Below, piece after piece: positions 47,994 to 55,436 of a stretch of DNA of 64,000 bases (positions within the stretch are counted from its first letter, which is position 1; each line of letters begins with the position of its first letter). Under the pieces are notes generated by a model. That model did not search any database. It had not been told where the DNA came from and was given only the letters and a program-made list of their open reading frames with translations. This stretch comes from a virus. The DNA is taken from IMG/VR virus record IMGVR_UViG_3300033153_010326, positions 1 through 64,000 of that record; one strand, 5' to 3'. The translations under genes were made by a program, and so were the position numbers.

Positions 47994-48155
47994 ATGTTAG
48001 GTTATGAATGTCCTAAATGTGGTACTGTAAAATTCCCTGATGGAAAAGGATGTCAATGTGGGGAGAGTTATGGTGCTTTAAAAGTAATTCGATTAAAAAA
48101 TACATTGAAACCAAAAAAAGACAGAGAATATTATGGAGAAAGAGATTATGACTAA
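47994..48155 (+). CDS. 53-residue zinc-ribbon protein
   Basis: YECPKCGTVKFPDGKGCQCG: compact ribbon at the N-terminus, basic tail. AGGAGG RBS. Unknown. Confidence 0.62.
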   Translation: MLGYECPKCGTVKFPDGKGCQCGESYGALKVIRLKNTLKPKKDREYYGERDYD

Positions 48156-48390
48156 AAAAGAACAATTAATAATTCAATATATATTATATGCAATGGAATA
48201 TATGAAAGAAGCAAGTAAATTATGTACTAAATTACCTGAGAAAGAAATTAAGTACTTACTTGAAGATTATTTATATATTATAGGAAAATCAACTCAGGAA
48301 TTAGGAATAGGGTTGGCAACTTTAGGAACTGATATTTCTAATTCTGGATTTGAAAAATTGATGAAAAAACTAATGAGGAAACGTAAATGA
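48148..48390 (+). CDS. Small helical protein
   Basis: 80 residues from ATG 48148; an in-frame ATG at 48133 overlaps the RBS. Helical throughout (LIIQYILYAMEYMKEASKLC). Unknown. Confidence 0.6.
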   Translation: MTKKEQLIIQYILYAMEYMKEASKLCTKLPEKEIKYLLEDYLYIIGKSTQELGIGLATLGTDISNSGFEKLMKKLMRKRK

Positions 48391-48602
48391 GAATAATTGT
48401 AAAACAAGTAAATAATAAAGATAGACAAATGGAGGAATTAGAAAAAGCTCTTAAAAAGCTTAAAAAGAAGCTTGATAAGGAGGGAGTATTTAAACTTTTA
48501 AGACAGAGGAAATATTTTAGTAAACCTAGTGAAATAAGACATATGAAATTAATGAAAATATTACATGACCAGAAAAAAAGGAAAAGACGTGGAAAGAAAT
48601 AA
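48387..48602 (+). CDS. rpsU: Ribosomal protein bS21 homologue
   Basis: 71 residues, family size. After a short strand (MRIIVKQVNNKD) comes LEKALKKLKKKLDKEGVFKL, then LRQRKYFSKPSEIRHMKLMK and a very basic tail, which follows bS21 (ALRRFKR...KAGVLxExRxRxxYEKPS) residue by residue. bS21 lies near the anti-Shine-Dalgarno end of 16S rRNA; phage copies known from some marine and huge phages are thought to replace the host protein and favour phage messages. Confidence 0.82.
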   Translation: MRIIVKQVNNKDRQMEELEKALKKLKKKLDKEGVFKLLRQRKYFSKPSEIRHMKLMKILHDQKKRKRRGKK

Positions 48603-49428
48603 AGTTATTATAGTTGACTATTCTATATTTATGTTTAGGGCTATATTTGCAGGGAGAAAAAATAAACAAATGACACCTACTTATAATTGTGTTAATATGA
48701 TAGTCTCATGTTTAAGAAAAATAGGAGTAGAACCTACAGATAAAATTATACTTGCTTGTGATTATGGAAGGTCATGGAGAAAAGAACTTTCTAAAGAATA
48801 TAAAGCTGATAGAGAGAAAAAAAGAAAACAATATAAAGATATTGATTGGGATAAAAGATTCAAAGAATTTAATCAGTTAATAGAAGATTTAGATAAAAGT
48901 ACAAGTTGGTTAGTGGTAAAAGAATGGAGTTTTGAATTTGATGATTTTGCGAGTGTTGCTCCAAGATATTTTAAAAATAATGAGATTATCATTATTTCTT
49001 ATGATAAGGATATGGAGCAACTTTGTAGTTATCCTAATGTAAAATTGTTTTCTCCTTTGATAAAATACAAAGGAAAAAAAGGAGCTTATAAATTAGTTGA
49101 AGACCCTTATAAAGTATTAGCTGATAAAATTGAAAAAGAAGCTTCTGATAATTTAAAAAGTAAAATTGTTACGACTAAAGACTATGAATTAAGAGAAACT
49201 TTAGTTTCATTATTAAAACTACCAAGACATATTGAAGAAAAGATTGTAGAAATTTATTCTAATTTAAAAGAAAAACAATATATAGATAAAGATAGAATTC
49301 CATTTAAAAAAGATTTAAAAAAAAGAATTATTAATTTATATAATGATAAAAAGAATATTGTAGATTATGAGGAATGTATTGAATATATTGCTAAAAAAAG
49401 AAAAGGAAAAAAGAAATGCAAAAAATAA
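48589..49428 (+). CDS. 5'-3' exonuclease (FEN/T4 RNase H-like)
   Basis: About 279 residues from GTG 48589 (AAAGGAAAAG RBS); an ATG at 48565 is an alternative. VIIVDYSIFMFRAIFA opens the PIN-like fold, ACDYGRSWRKELSKEYKADR gives the helical arch base, EFDDFASVAP and IISYDKDMEQL supply further metal-binding acids. The C-terminus is helical and basic. Removes RNA primers or flaps in phage replication. Confidence 0.85.
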   Translation: MERNKVIIVDYSIFMFRAIFAGRKNKQMTPTYNCVNMIVSCLRKIGVEPTDKIILACDYGRSWRKELSKEYKADREKKRKQYKDIDWDKRFKEFNQLIEDLDKSTSWLVVKEWSFEFDDFASVAPRYFKNNEIIIISYDKDMEQLCSYPNVKLFSPLIKYKGKKGAYKLVEDPYKVLADKIEKEASDNLKSKIVTTKDYELRETLVSLLKLPRHIEEKIVEIYSNLKEKQYIDKDRIPFKKDLKKRIINLYNDKKNIVDYEECIEYIAKKRKGKKKCKK

Positions 49429-49580
49429 AAGTATATATTAATAAGAATGGAAGAAGACAATTGACAAAAGCAATATTAATAAAAGAAAATAAGAAAACTG
49501 TAATTGTAAAATTAAAAGGTGGAAATATTATTAAACGAAATAAAGTAAAAGATTTAATTAAGGAGGAAAATAATGGATAA
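49416..49580 (+). CDS. 54-residue basic beta protein
   Basis: MQKIKVYINKNGRRQLTKAI, then KTVIVKLKGGNIIKRNKVKD, a small SH3/Sm-like pattern. Overlaps the exonuclease end. Probably nucleic-acid binding; unknown. Confidence 0.58.
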   Translation: MQKIKVYINKNGRRQLTKAILIKENKKTVIVKLKGGNIIKRNKVKDLIKEENNG

Positions 49581-49929
49581 TAAAGTAGGAAAGAATTATC
49601 AGAAACAAAAAGTAGTAGAAATACCAGAACATTATTTAGATTTAATTGAAGACGAATACAAACATCAAAATAAATTATTAGATAAAATGTTAAATGTTTC
49701 TATGAAAATTGCAAGATTTGAAGAAGAATTGGAATCAGATAAAAAGACCCAAAAACAGGTTAGAAATGAAATATTAAAGATTACTCAATCTAAAAAACGA
49801 ATTTTAAGTAAAATTCATAAGAAATTGGGATTAGATAAAGAGAAACAATATCGTTGGGAATTTACAGGTACATCTTTTATAGGTACGTTGGATTCTAAAA
49901 CAAAAGAAAATAAGAAGGAGGAAAAGTAA
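49573..49929 (+). CDS. Coiled-coil protein
   Basis: 118 residues: long heptad stretch (IARFEEELESDKKTQKQVRN) and C-terminal KQYRWEFTGTSFIG strand. AAGGAGG RBS. Same operon segment as the AT-hook protein. Unknown. Confidence 0.62.
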   Translation: MDNKVGKNYQKQKVVEIPEHYLDLIEDEYKHQNKLLDKMLNVSMKIARFEEELESDKKTQKQVRNEILKITQSKKRILSKIHKKLGLDKEKQYRWEFTGTSFIGTLDSKTKENKKEEK

Positions 49930-50694
49930 ATGAAATTTAAAGTAGCTATAATTAAAGACGGTCAACAGCTTATTAAATTTGTATTAGATGATGGTGAGGA
50001 AATTTGGGCAGAAACTTCTCAAAAGGTTTATGATTTTGCCAAGAAGAATTTTGAAGAAAATGAAATTTGTGATTTTGATTATGAAGAAAAAGACGATGGT
50101 AGTTATTATGTAGATAGAATCCTAAAGAAAGAAGGAGGAAGTTCTTCTAAACCTTCTCCTAAGAAAAGAGGCAGAGGTAGACCTAAGAAATTTTCTTCTT
50201 CAACATCAGGAAAAGTTTGTGAGTGCGGTACAGAAATAAAAAATGCTAAATATAGTCAATGCTACGAATGTAATCAAGCAAAGAAGAAAACGAAATCAGA
50301 AGGTGGGAAGTATTGTGAATGTGGTACTGAGATAAAGAATACTAAGTATGATAAGTGTTATGAGTGTAATCAAGCAGGAAAAGAAGAAAAATCAGATGAT
50401 AAGAAATATTGTACATGTGGAACAGAGATAAAAAATCATAAGTATGATAAATGTTATAATTGCAACAAAGAAAATAAAGGTTCTTCTGGTTCTGGAAAGC
50501 CTGATTATGAAAAAGGTGCTCCTTATGGTTCTGTAACTGAAGGGGAAGCAATTAGAAGAAATAAATTAGCAGTATTGGGAAGTATAGCTTCTGCTATAGG
50601 TACTGCTATGGCAGGTCAAGTAGAAGACGCAGATGCTCTTATTGATATGATTATTGAAGCACATAAGAAGATTTATAAGGAATTGTTTGGATAA
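49930..50694 (+). CDS. AT-hook protein with three tandem zinc ribbons
   Basis: 254 residues. Residues 1-65 are a small beta domain (EIWAETSQKVYDFAKKNFEE). An AT-hook KKRGRGRPKKF follows at ~78-88. Three ~35-residue ribbons repeat CECGTEIKNxKYxxCYECNQ at about 97, 132 and 162. The C-terminal ~50 residues are helical (LAVLGSIASAIGTAMAGQVE...DMIIEAHKKIYKEL). Well placed to be a replication or nucleoid DNA-binding protein, possibly the missing single-strand binding protein, but no classical SSB fold is seen. Confidence 0.72.
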   Translation: MKFKVAIIKDGQQLIKFVLDDGEEIWAETSQKVYDFAKKNFEENEICDFDYEEKDDGSYYVDRILKKEGGSSSKPSPKKRGRGRPKKFSSSTSGKVCECGTEIKNAKYSQCYECNQAKKKTKSEGGKYCECGTEIKNTKYDKCYECNQAGKEEKSDDKKYCTCGTEIKNHKYDKCYNCNKENKGSSGSGKPDYEKGAPYGSVTEGEAIRRNKLAVLGSIASAIGTAMAGQVEDADALIDMIIEAHKKIYKELFG

Positions 50695-50707
50695 AATTAA
50701 GATTTAT

Positions 50708-50780
50708 TGTCTCGTAAGTAGTTAAGATTTGTCGCATCGGACAATAGTGCTGGAATCCATTTTTTAACGAAAGCGAGACA
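50708..50780 (+). other. 73-nt folded element, tRNA-sized but not a convincing tRNA
   Basis: TGTCTCG (50708-50714) pairs with CGAGACA (50774-50780), a perfect 7-bp closing stem. Inside is TTGTC-GCATCG-GACAA and a small TGGAATCCA arm. D- and T-arm consensus are missing. The next reading frame starts three bases after the stem. Base composition is less AT-rich than around it. Confidence 0.45.
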
Positions 50781-50782
50781 TA

Positions 50783-50986
50783 TTGTATAAAGAGGATAGG
50801 ATTAATTTTTCGGAACTCGATTACGCGCTTAGACGCAGGAACATGAAAACTATGATTACGCAACTCATTGATAATACTGGACTTAGAGATAAAGCTACTA
50901 AACAATATATTTATATTTTATATATGACAAGAGCTGTGAAAACTGAACATTTACATGAATTACTTGATAAAGTTATGGAGAACTAA
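50783..50986 (+). CDS. Small protein, unknown
   Basis: 67 residues if TTG 50783 is used; AAAGAGGATAGG then ATT is another possible start. SELDYALRRRNMKTMITQLI, with later LRDKATKQYIYILYMTRAV. Helical. The 5' part is GC-richer than neighbours. Start uncertain. Confidence 0.5.
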   Translation: MYKEDRINFSELDYALRRRNMKTMITQLIDNTGLRDKATKQYIYILYMTRAVKTEHLHELLDKVMEN

Positions 50987-50987
50987 A

Positions 50988-51128
50988 ATGTTTGGATGGC
51001 TGATAGGAGATGTTACTAAAGATGTAGTAGTTTTAATGAATGAAATTATCCAAATAATGAAAATTATGCTGATAGGTGGAGGGGTTTGTTTATTTATTAT
51101 TTGGATAACAATTATATTTAAAAAATGA
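50988..51128 (+). CDS. 46-residue membrane protein
   Basis: MFGWLIGDVTKDVVVLMNEI then membrane helix (MLIGGGVCLFIIWITIIF). RBS GGAG. Holin-like size but only one helix. Unknown. Confidence 0.58.
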   Translation: MFGWLIGDVTKDVVVLMNEIIQIMKIMLIGGGVCLFIIWITIIFKK

Positions 51129-51197
51129 TTATTCGTATAAGTACATTAAATTAACACTTTAGTTAATTAACTGTATTTGAAAATAAAAGGAAGAAAT

Positions 51198-51656
51198 GTG
51201 AATAAATCTATTTTTTTTAGGAAAAAAGTAAAAGAACTAGCTTTATTAAATAATATTAAAGAAGATATTGTTATTAGACAAGATAATAGATTAGGAGGTT
51301 ACTTAGCGTGTACTAGATTATATTTATATTCAGATACACAAGAACCTGTCTATTTAATTACATATAATGCAAAATTATTTAAATATAAAACTAAATTACA
51401 ATTAATGGCTTTAGCTTTACATGAATTAGGGCATATTAAATTTAGACATGAATATAAGTATAGTTTTAAAAATACTACAAAAAAACAATTAATTCGTATG
51501 GAATACGAAGCGGAAAAATTTTCTTTATTATATATAAAAAATCATTACTCTAAATATTTTAAAAAAAGAATAGAGCTTTTAAAAAATTATATTACTAATG
51601 ATAATGTTATTTATAGAGAAGCTTTTTATAAATTAGCTAAAGAATTTGATAAATAG
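51198..51656 (+). CDS. HExxH metalloprotease-like protein (third copy)
   Basis: 152 residues from GTG 51198 (AAAGGAAG RBS); an upstream in-frame TTG at 51177 lacks one. LMALALHELGHIKFRHEYKY carries the zinc motif and IRMEYE-AEKFSLLYIKNHY the acidic ligand, the best ImmA/IrrE-type match of the three here. It is preceded by a strand region (GGYLACTRLYLYSDTQEPVY). Confidence 0.72.
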   Translation: MNKSIFFRKKVKELALLNNIKEDIVIRQDNRLGGYLACTRLYLYSDTQEPVYLITYNAKLFKYKTKLQLMALALHELGHIKFRHEYKYSFKNTTKKQLIRMEYEAEKFSLLYIKNHYSKYFKKRIELLKNYITNDNVIYREAFYKLAKEFDK

Positions 51657-51664
51657 GAGAAATT

Positions 51665-51793
51665 ATGTATTATTTTTTATATAGTTTAATGTTAATAGGT
51701 TTTATAGGGGTATCAGTACAAGCTCCTGATTTAAGGTCGAAAGTTATTGGGATTTTGTTGGTTGTGGTGAATGGGTTAATTTTTTGGAGATAA
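51665..51793 (+). CDS. 42-residue membrane protein
   Basis: MYYFLYSLMLIGFIGVSVQA, then KVIGILLVVVNGLIFW: two membrane helices. TAGGAG RBS overlapping the previous stop. Holin-like topology possible. Confidence 0.58.
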   Translation: MYYFLYSLMLIGFIGVSVQAPDLRSKVIGILLVVVNGLIFWR

Positions 51794-51797
51794 TAAT

Positions 51798-51974
51798 ATG
51801 AAATATAAATTTTATGTATATAAAGTAATAGGAGAAGCGGAAATATTTACTGAAAATCAACCTAATAAAGAAGAAGCTAGAGAATTTGTAATGAAAAATG
51901 CTAAACATCTTAATTATAAAAGACCTGGTTATTTTTATATGTTATTAAATAAAAGACCAAAGGTGGTGAAATGA
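51798..51974 (+). CDS. Small protein, unknown
   Basis: 58 residues, MKYKFYVYKVIGEAEIFTEN, small alpha/beta. Overlaps the next ATG (ATGA). Unknown. Confidence 0.58.
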   Translation: MKYKFYVYKVIGEAEIFTENQPNKEEAREFVMKNAKHLNYKRPGYFYMLLNKRPKVVK

Positions 51975-52096
51975 TTATTTGTAAATATTGTAAAAGAGAA
52001 ATACCTAATAAAAATCTTATAACTAAAAATGGATGCCGATGGTGTTCGGCAGAATACCATCAAAATAAAAATAATGAAAAAATTAAAGATAAGTAA
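51971..52096 (+). CDS. 41-residue zinc-knuckle protein
   Basis: MIICKYCKREIPNKN, then GCRWCSAEYHQ: compact CxxC...CxxC. GGTGG RBS. Unknown. Confidence 0.6.
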   Translation: MIICKYCKREIPNKNLITKNGCRWCSAEYHQNKNNEKIKDK

Positions 52097-52499
52097 AAAA
52101 GATTTAATAAAAGCTTATAATATTGATAGATTAAAACTTCAAGAAATTTGTATTAGATTTGCTTGTGGAGAAACTACTGTAGTTAGATTATTAAAAAGAT
52201 ATAAGATTTTTAAAAGAGGAATGGTATCATCTATAGGAAATAAAAAGTATACTTCTAAAGGATATATTTTAATTTTATTACCATTTCATCCTTTTAGTTC
52301 AAAACGAGGATATGTTAGAGAACATAGATTAATGATGGAAAAGTATCTTGGTAGGTATTTAAAAAGAGAAGAAGTAGTTCATCATGAAAATGATATTAGA
52401 GATGATAATAGGATTGAGAATTTAAGATTATTTTCTAATCAAGGTAAGCATAACAAGTTTCATAGGAATCGTGTTAATAAAGAAAAAGGCAGTTTCTAA
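52074..52499 (+). CDS. HNH homing endonuclease
   Basis: 141 residues from ATG 52074. N-terminal helix-turn-helix (IDRLKLQEICIRFACGETTV), then the phage HNH_3 signature: VREHRLMMEKYLGRYLKREE, VVHHENDIRDDNRIENLRLF and QGKHNKFH. Free-standing; lies before a promoter. Confidence 0.85.
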   Translation: MKKLKISKKDLIKAYNIDRLKLQEICIRFACGETTVVRLLKRYKIFKRGMVSSIGNKKYTSKGYILILLPFHPFSSKRGYVREHRLMMEKYLGRYLKREEVVHHENDIRDDNRIENLRLFSNQGKHNKFHRNRVNKEKGSF

Positions 52500-52501
52500 A
52501 C

Positions 52502-52531
52502 TTGCACATGAAGCCTAAAGTATGATATACT
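52502..52531 (+). promoter_or_regulatory. Rightward promoter
   Basis: TTGCAC, 18 bases, TATACT; AACTTGCACATGAAG keeps the conserved upstream block. The next gene starts 19 bases after the -10. Confidence 0.78.
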
Positions 52532-52549
52532 AGTAGTAAGGAGAATATA

Positions 52550-52927
52550 ATGACTGATGAACAGATACTTAAAGAGGTTATAAATAAAGTAGTTAAGAAT
52601 GGATTAAAAGAAATAAATGGACTTCCCTATAATAAAGAATGTTTTTATAAGCCACATAAGAAGTTTCAGCAAATAGCTTTTGAGAATTTAGCAAAAGAGT
52701 TGCTTAGAAATAATAATTATATAAAGTTTATTTTTTCTTCTGAATTTGCAAAAATTTATTGGGGTGAAAATATTCCTATTAGAGAAGTAGGAAAAGGAGA
52801 TAAAATTGTAGGTTATGATATACCAAAAAAAGGCAGATTAAAATATTGGCAATATTATCAACATAAAATGTTAGATGAAATACAAGCTGGAAGAAATCTT
52901 TTAAAATATTTGGAGAAATTTTTATGA
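52550..52927 (+). CDS. Conserved-type phage protein of unknown function
   Basis: 125 residues with IKFIFSSEFAKIYWGENI and RLKYWQYYQHKMLDEIQ, then LLKYLEKFL. The FAKxxWG...WQYxxxxM order is seen in many phages; function unknown. First gene after a promoter, with AAGGAG RBS. Confidence 0.68.
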   Translation: MTDEQILKEVINKVVKNGLKEINGLPYNKECFYKPHKKFQQIAFENLAKELLRNNNYIKFIFSSEFAKIYWGENIPIREVGKGDKIVGYDIPKKGRLKYWQYYQHKMLDEIQAGRNLLKYLEKFL

Positions 52928-53064
52928 AAACGAGTTATTTAATTACTATTCCCTTTAGAATTATAGCAACTCTTTTTATATTAATAGTATCTATAATGTC
53001 AATACCAAACATGTTTTTAAATATTTTTTTAAGAGAAATGGAAATTATTTGGAGAAATAAATAA
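52924..53064 (+). CDS. 46-residue membrane protein
   Basis: MKTSYLITIPFRIIATLFIL continues as one membrane helix. Overlaps neighbours by ATGA and TAATG. Unknown. Confidence 0.58.
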   Translation: MKTSYLITIPFRIIATLFILIVSIMSIPNMFLNIFLREMEIIWRNK

Positions 53065-53267
53065 TGAAAATTACTTCGCTTAAAGTAAAAAAGAAAGTCC
53101 GATTAGCAAGTATAAAAAGACTTAAAAATAATATAAAGGAAGTTGTTCATAATTGTCTTCTTGATATAGAAAAATATATTGTGGAAGATGTTATGAAATG
53201 TTTGAAAAAGGATGGAATTATTTATGCGAAAAACACGAAGAAAAATAGAAAGAAAAATACGAGGTGA
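53064..53267 (+). CDS. Small basic protein
   Basis: 67 residues, very basic (MKITSLKVKKKVRLASIKRL; KNTKKNRKKNTR) with an acidic middle helix (LLDIEKYIVEDVMKCLKK). Candidate nucleic-acid-binding protein. Unknown. Confidence 0.58.
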   Translation: MKITSLKVKKKVRLASIKRLKNNIKEVVHNCLLDIEKYIVEDVMKCLKKDGIIYAKNTKKNRKKNTR

Positions 53268-53433
53268 AATAAGTAAACCTAAAAAGAGAAAGAATTGTAT
53301 ATTAAAACATTTAGATTCTTCAATAACAAATAGGTTTACTCGGATTCAATCTTATCTTATATTAATAGTAGATACTTTATTTATGATAATTTGTGCATAT
53401 TGGGCTTATTATGAAATATTTGTAAGGAGATAA
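53224..53433 (+). CDS. Basic membrane protein
   Basis: 69 residues from ATG 53224: Arg/Lys-rich N-terminus (MRKTRRKIERKIRGEISKPK), then a membrane helix (SYLILIVDTLFMIICAYWAY). Overlaps the previous gene in another frame by 44 bases. Unknown. Confidence 0.55.
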   Translation: MRKTRRKIERKIRGEISKPKKRKNCILKHLDSSITNRFTRIQSYLILIVDTLFMIICAYWAYYEIFVRR

Positions 53434-53534
53434 ATTGAAAAAATTAACTAAAAAACAAATAAATAAATGTAAACAACATTTGAAAATGAAGATGAAATTT
53501 GTATAAATTATATAGTTACAGGGATAGATAAAAA

Positions 53535-53816
53535 ATGAAAAAGAAAAATAAAGGTAGAGATTTTGAAGAAAAAATTAGGAAAACTATCGCAAGCGGAAAC
53601 TTATGGTTTGATAAGGGAGATATAAATACAGAAAATTTTTTAATTGAAACTAAATATACAGATAAAAAAAGTTTTAGAATCACTGAACAAATAATTAATA
53701 AAATATGGAATGATGCTCTCGATAGTAACAGACTTCCTCGCATAGTTATAGGTATACCAAAGAACGAAAGAGAACTATTTGTATTGACATGTAATATCCA
53801 TGTTATTAAAAAATAG
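53535..53816 (+). CDS. PD-(D/E)XK nuclease, Holliday-junction-resolvase-like
   Basis: 93 residues: GRDFEEKIRKTIAS (Glu), WFDKGDINTENFLIETKYTD (Asp and ExK), then a helix and IVIGIPKNERELFVLTC. Short single-domain nuclease like archaeal Hjc or phage resolvases. With the RuvC-like gene at 58954 this would be a second junction nuclease. AUAGAUAAAAA-type weak RBS. Confidence 0.72.
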   Translation: MKKKNKGRDFEEKIRKTIASGNLWFDKGDINTENFLIETKYTDKKSFRITEQIINKIWNDALDSNRLPRIVIGIPKNERELFVLTCNIHVIKK

Positions 53817-53825
53817 GAGATAAAA

Positions 53826-54848
53826 ATGAAAATTGCAAATAAGAAATTGTTCATAGAACTTTATAATTCAGGTAAAAGTGATTGTGAAATTTCTCAATTA
53901 TTAGAAATAGGAGAAAGAACAGTTTCTAGATATGCTCAAAATTTAAGAGCAAAAAACCAAATTAAATCTAGAAAAGAATTGCAAATTAATTCTAAAGTGA
54001 ATTTAGATAAAGTTAAGGACATAGATATAGAAAAAAATTTAAAACAAGCTCAAACAGATTGGAAAATACCAAAAGGAACTAAAAAAACAGATTCTATAGA
54101 TACTTTTAAAAAATGGCTTTATGTAGCAGACCAACATGTACCTGAACATAATGTTCCTGCTAATAGAGCTATTCATAAATTAATGGATGATATTAAATTT
54201 GATGGATTTCGTATTGTAGGAGATTTTATGGATATGTCTCCGATTTCTCATTGGAACGAGCATAAACGCAAAACTCTTGAAACACAAAGATTAAAGGAGC
54301 ATTATATAATAGGTAATGTTCTTTTGGATGAATATGATAAAAGATTACCTAAAAATTGCAATAAAGGTTATTTTTGGGGAAATCATGAGAATTGGTATAA
54401 TGATTTAATAGAAAAACTTCCAGTATTAGAAGGAATGTTAAATCCTACAGAAGAGCTTCGTCTAATAGAAAGAAATTATAAAGTTTATGAAAATCAAAAT
54501 CATATTGAAAGAATAGGCAGACTTTCAGTAACACATGGAGTATATGCTAATGTTCATGCAGTAAAAAAGCATATTGACGAATTTAAAACCAATGTAATGT
54601 TTTTTCATACTCATAGAATAGGTTCAAGGTCTTCAAGTTCTCCTGCTAAAGAAATAGCTATTATAGGATATAATGTAGGATGTTTATGTGATAAGAATCC
54701 TGATTATCTTAGAAATAGACCTAATAAATGGAGTCTTGGTTTTGCTATTGTTTATTATTTACCAAATGGATTCTTTTTTGTCCAAAATATAAGAATTATT
54801 AAAGGAAAATTTATATATAATAATAAACTTTACGATGGGAATATATAG
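53826..54848 (+). CDS. Metallophosphoesterase with N-terminal HTH
   Basis: 340 residues. Residues 1-40 are a resolvase-like HTH (NSGKSDCEISQLLEIGERTV). From ~97 a calcineurin-like fold: LYVADQHVPEH (DxH), RIVGDFMDMSP (GD), YFWGNHENW (GNHE), RLSVTHGVY, and FFHTHRIG (GHxH-like). Dinuclear metal phosphoesterase; could be a nuclease (SbcD/Mre11-like) or phosphatase. RBS AGGAG. Confidence 0.82.
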   Translation: MKIANKKLFIELYNSGKSDCEISQLLEIGERTVSRYAQNLRAKNQIKSRKELQINSKVNLDKVKDIDIEKNLKQAQTDWKIPKGTKKTDSIDTFKKWLYVADQHVPEHNVPANRAIHKLMDDIKFDGFRIVGDFMDMSPISHWNEHKRKTLETQRLKEHYIIGNVLLDEYDKRLPKNCNKGYFWGNHENWYNDLIEKLPVLEGMLNPTEELRLIERNYKVYENQNHIERIGRLSVTHGVYANVHAVKKHIDEFKTNVMFFHTHRIGSRSSSSPAKEIAIIGYNVGCLCDKNPDYLRNRPNKWSLGFAIVYYLPNGFFFVQNIRIIKGKFIYNNKLYDGNI

Positions 54849-54867
54849 AAAATAAAGGAGGATAATT

Positions 54868-55200
54868 ATGAAACTACATGTAGAGAATATATTATCACCT
54901 TACTATACTATAACTGATAAAAAATCAGGAAAAAGGATTCCTTTCTGTGTTTGGGCAAATGATAAGCAGGGAGTTTATAACTGTTATAAAACAGATAAAA
55001 ATAAAAAAGTTGTTGTAAATAAAGAAAACAAAGTTGTAACCGAAACAATAAATAAACCTATTAAGATTATTAGAAATTGTTCATGGATTTATATGTTTTT
55101 TAATTCTATGGTAAGAATTTTTAACCAATTAAGATTACTTAAAAAAATTGAAAGGAGAAAGAAAAAATGTCTAAACCTTACCCCAAGTATGAAAAAGTAG
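54868..55200 (+). CDS. Unknown protein
   Basis: 110 residues. Beta start (MKLHVENILSPYYTITDKKS; IPFCVWANDKQGVYNCYKTD), basic helical end. AAAGGAGG RBS. Its 3' end overlaps the next gene by 34 bases. Not recognised. Confidence 0.6.
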   Translation: MKLHVENILSPYYTITDKKSGKRIPFCVWANDKQGVYNCYKTDKNKKVVVNKENKVVTETINKPIKIIRNCSWIYMFFNSMVRIFNQLRLLKKIERRKKKCLNLTPSMKK

Positions 55201-55436
55201 ACAAAGATACCATAAAAATAATAATGGAAAGAGTACAAGATGTTCCAATACAAAGAATATTAAACAATAGGGAAGTATTGCTGGCTCAAAAAGCAGAGAT
55301 AGAAAAACAATTAGAAAATATTGCTGAAATTATTAAAACAGCTAAAAAATTAGGTATAGATACTACTCTTAAACTTAAACAAGAAGATAAGAACTTTAAA
55401 AAAGGAGGAAATAAAAATGGGAAAGAAAATAGATAA
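55167..55436 (+). CDS. Coiled-coil protein upstream of the capsid-like gene
   Basis: 89 residues: MSKPYPKYEKVDKDTIKIIM, then NREVLLAQKAEIEKQLENIA coiled coil and a basic end. AAAGGAGA RBS. Overlaps the capsid-like gene start; a scaffold- or chaperone-like role is possible. Confidence 0.6.
   Translation: MSKPYPKYEKVDKDTIKIIMERVQDVPIQRILNNREVLLAQKAEIEKQLENIAEIIKTAKKLGIDTTLKLKQEDKNFKKGGNKNGKENR

Noticed and set aside
50708-50780. tRNA gene
   Set aside because: Length and acceptor-like stem fit, but there is no GGTTCRANNCC T-arm, no D-arm pairing and the inner hairpin loop has six bases.
53064-53267. Second histone-fold protein
   Set aside because: Basic with a central helix, but loop and helix-3 signatures seen in the 56294 protein are absent.
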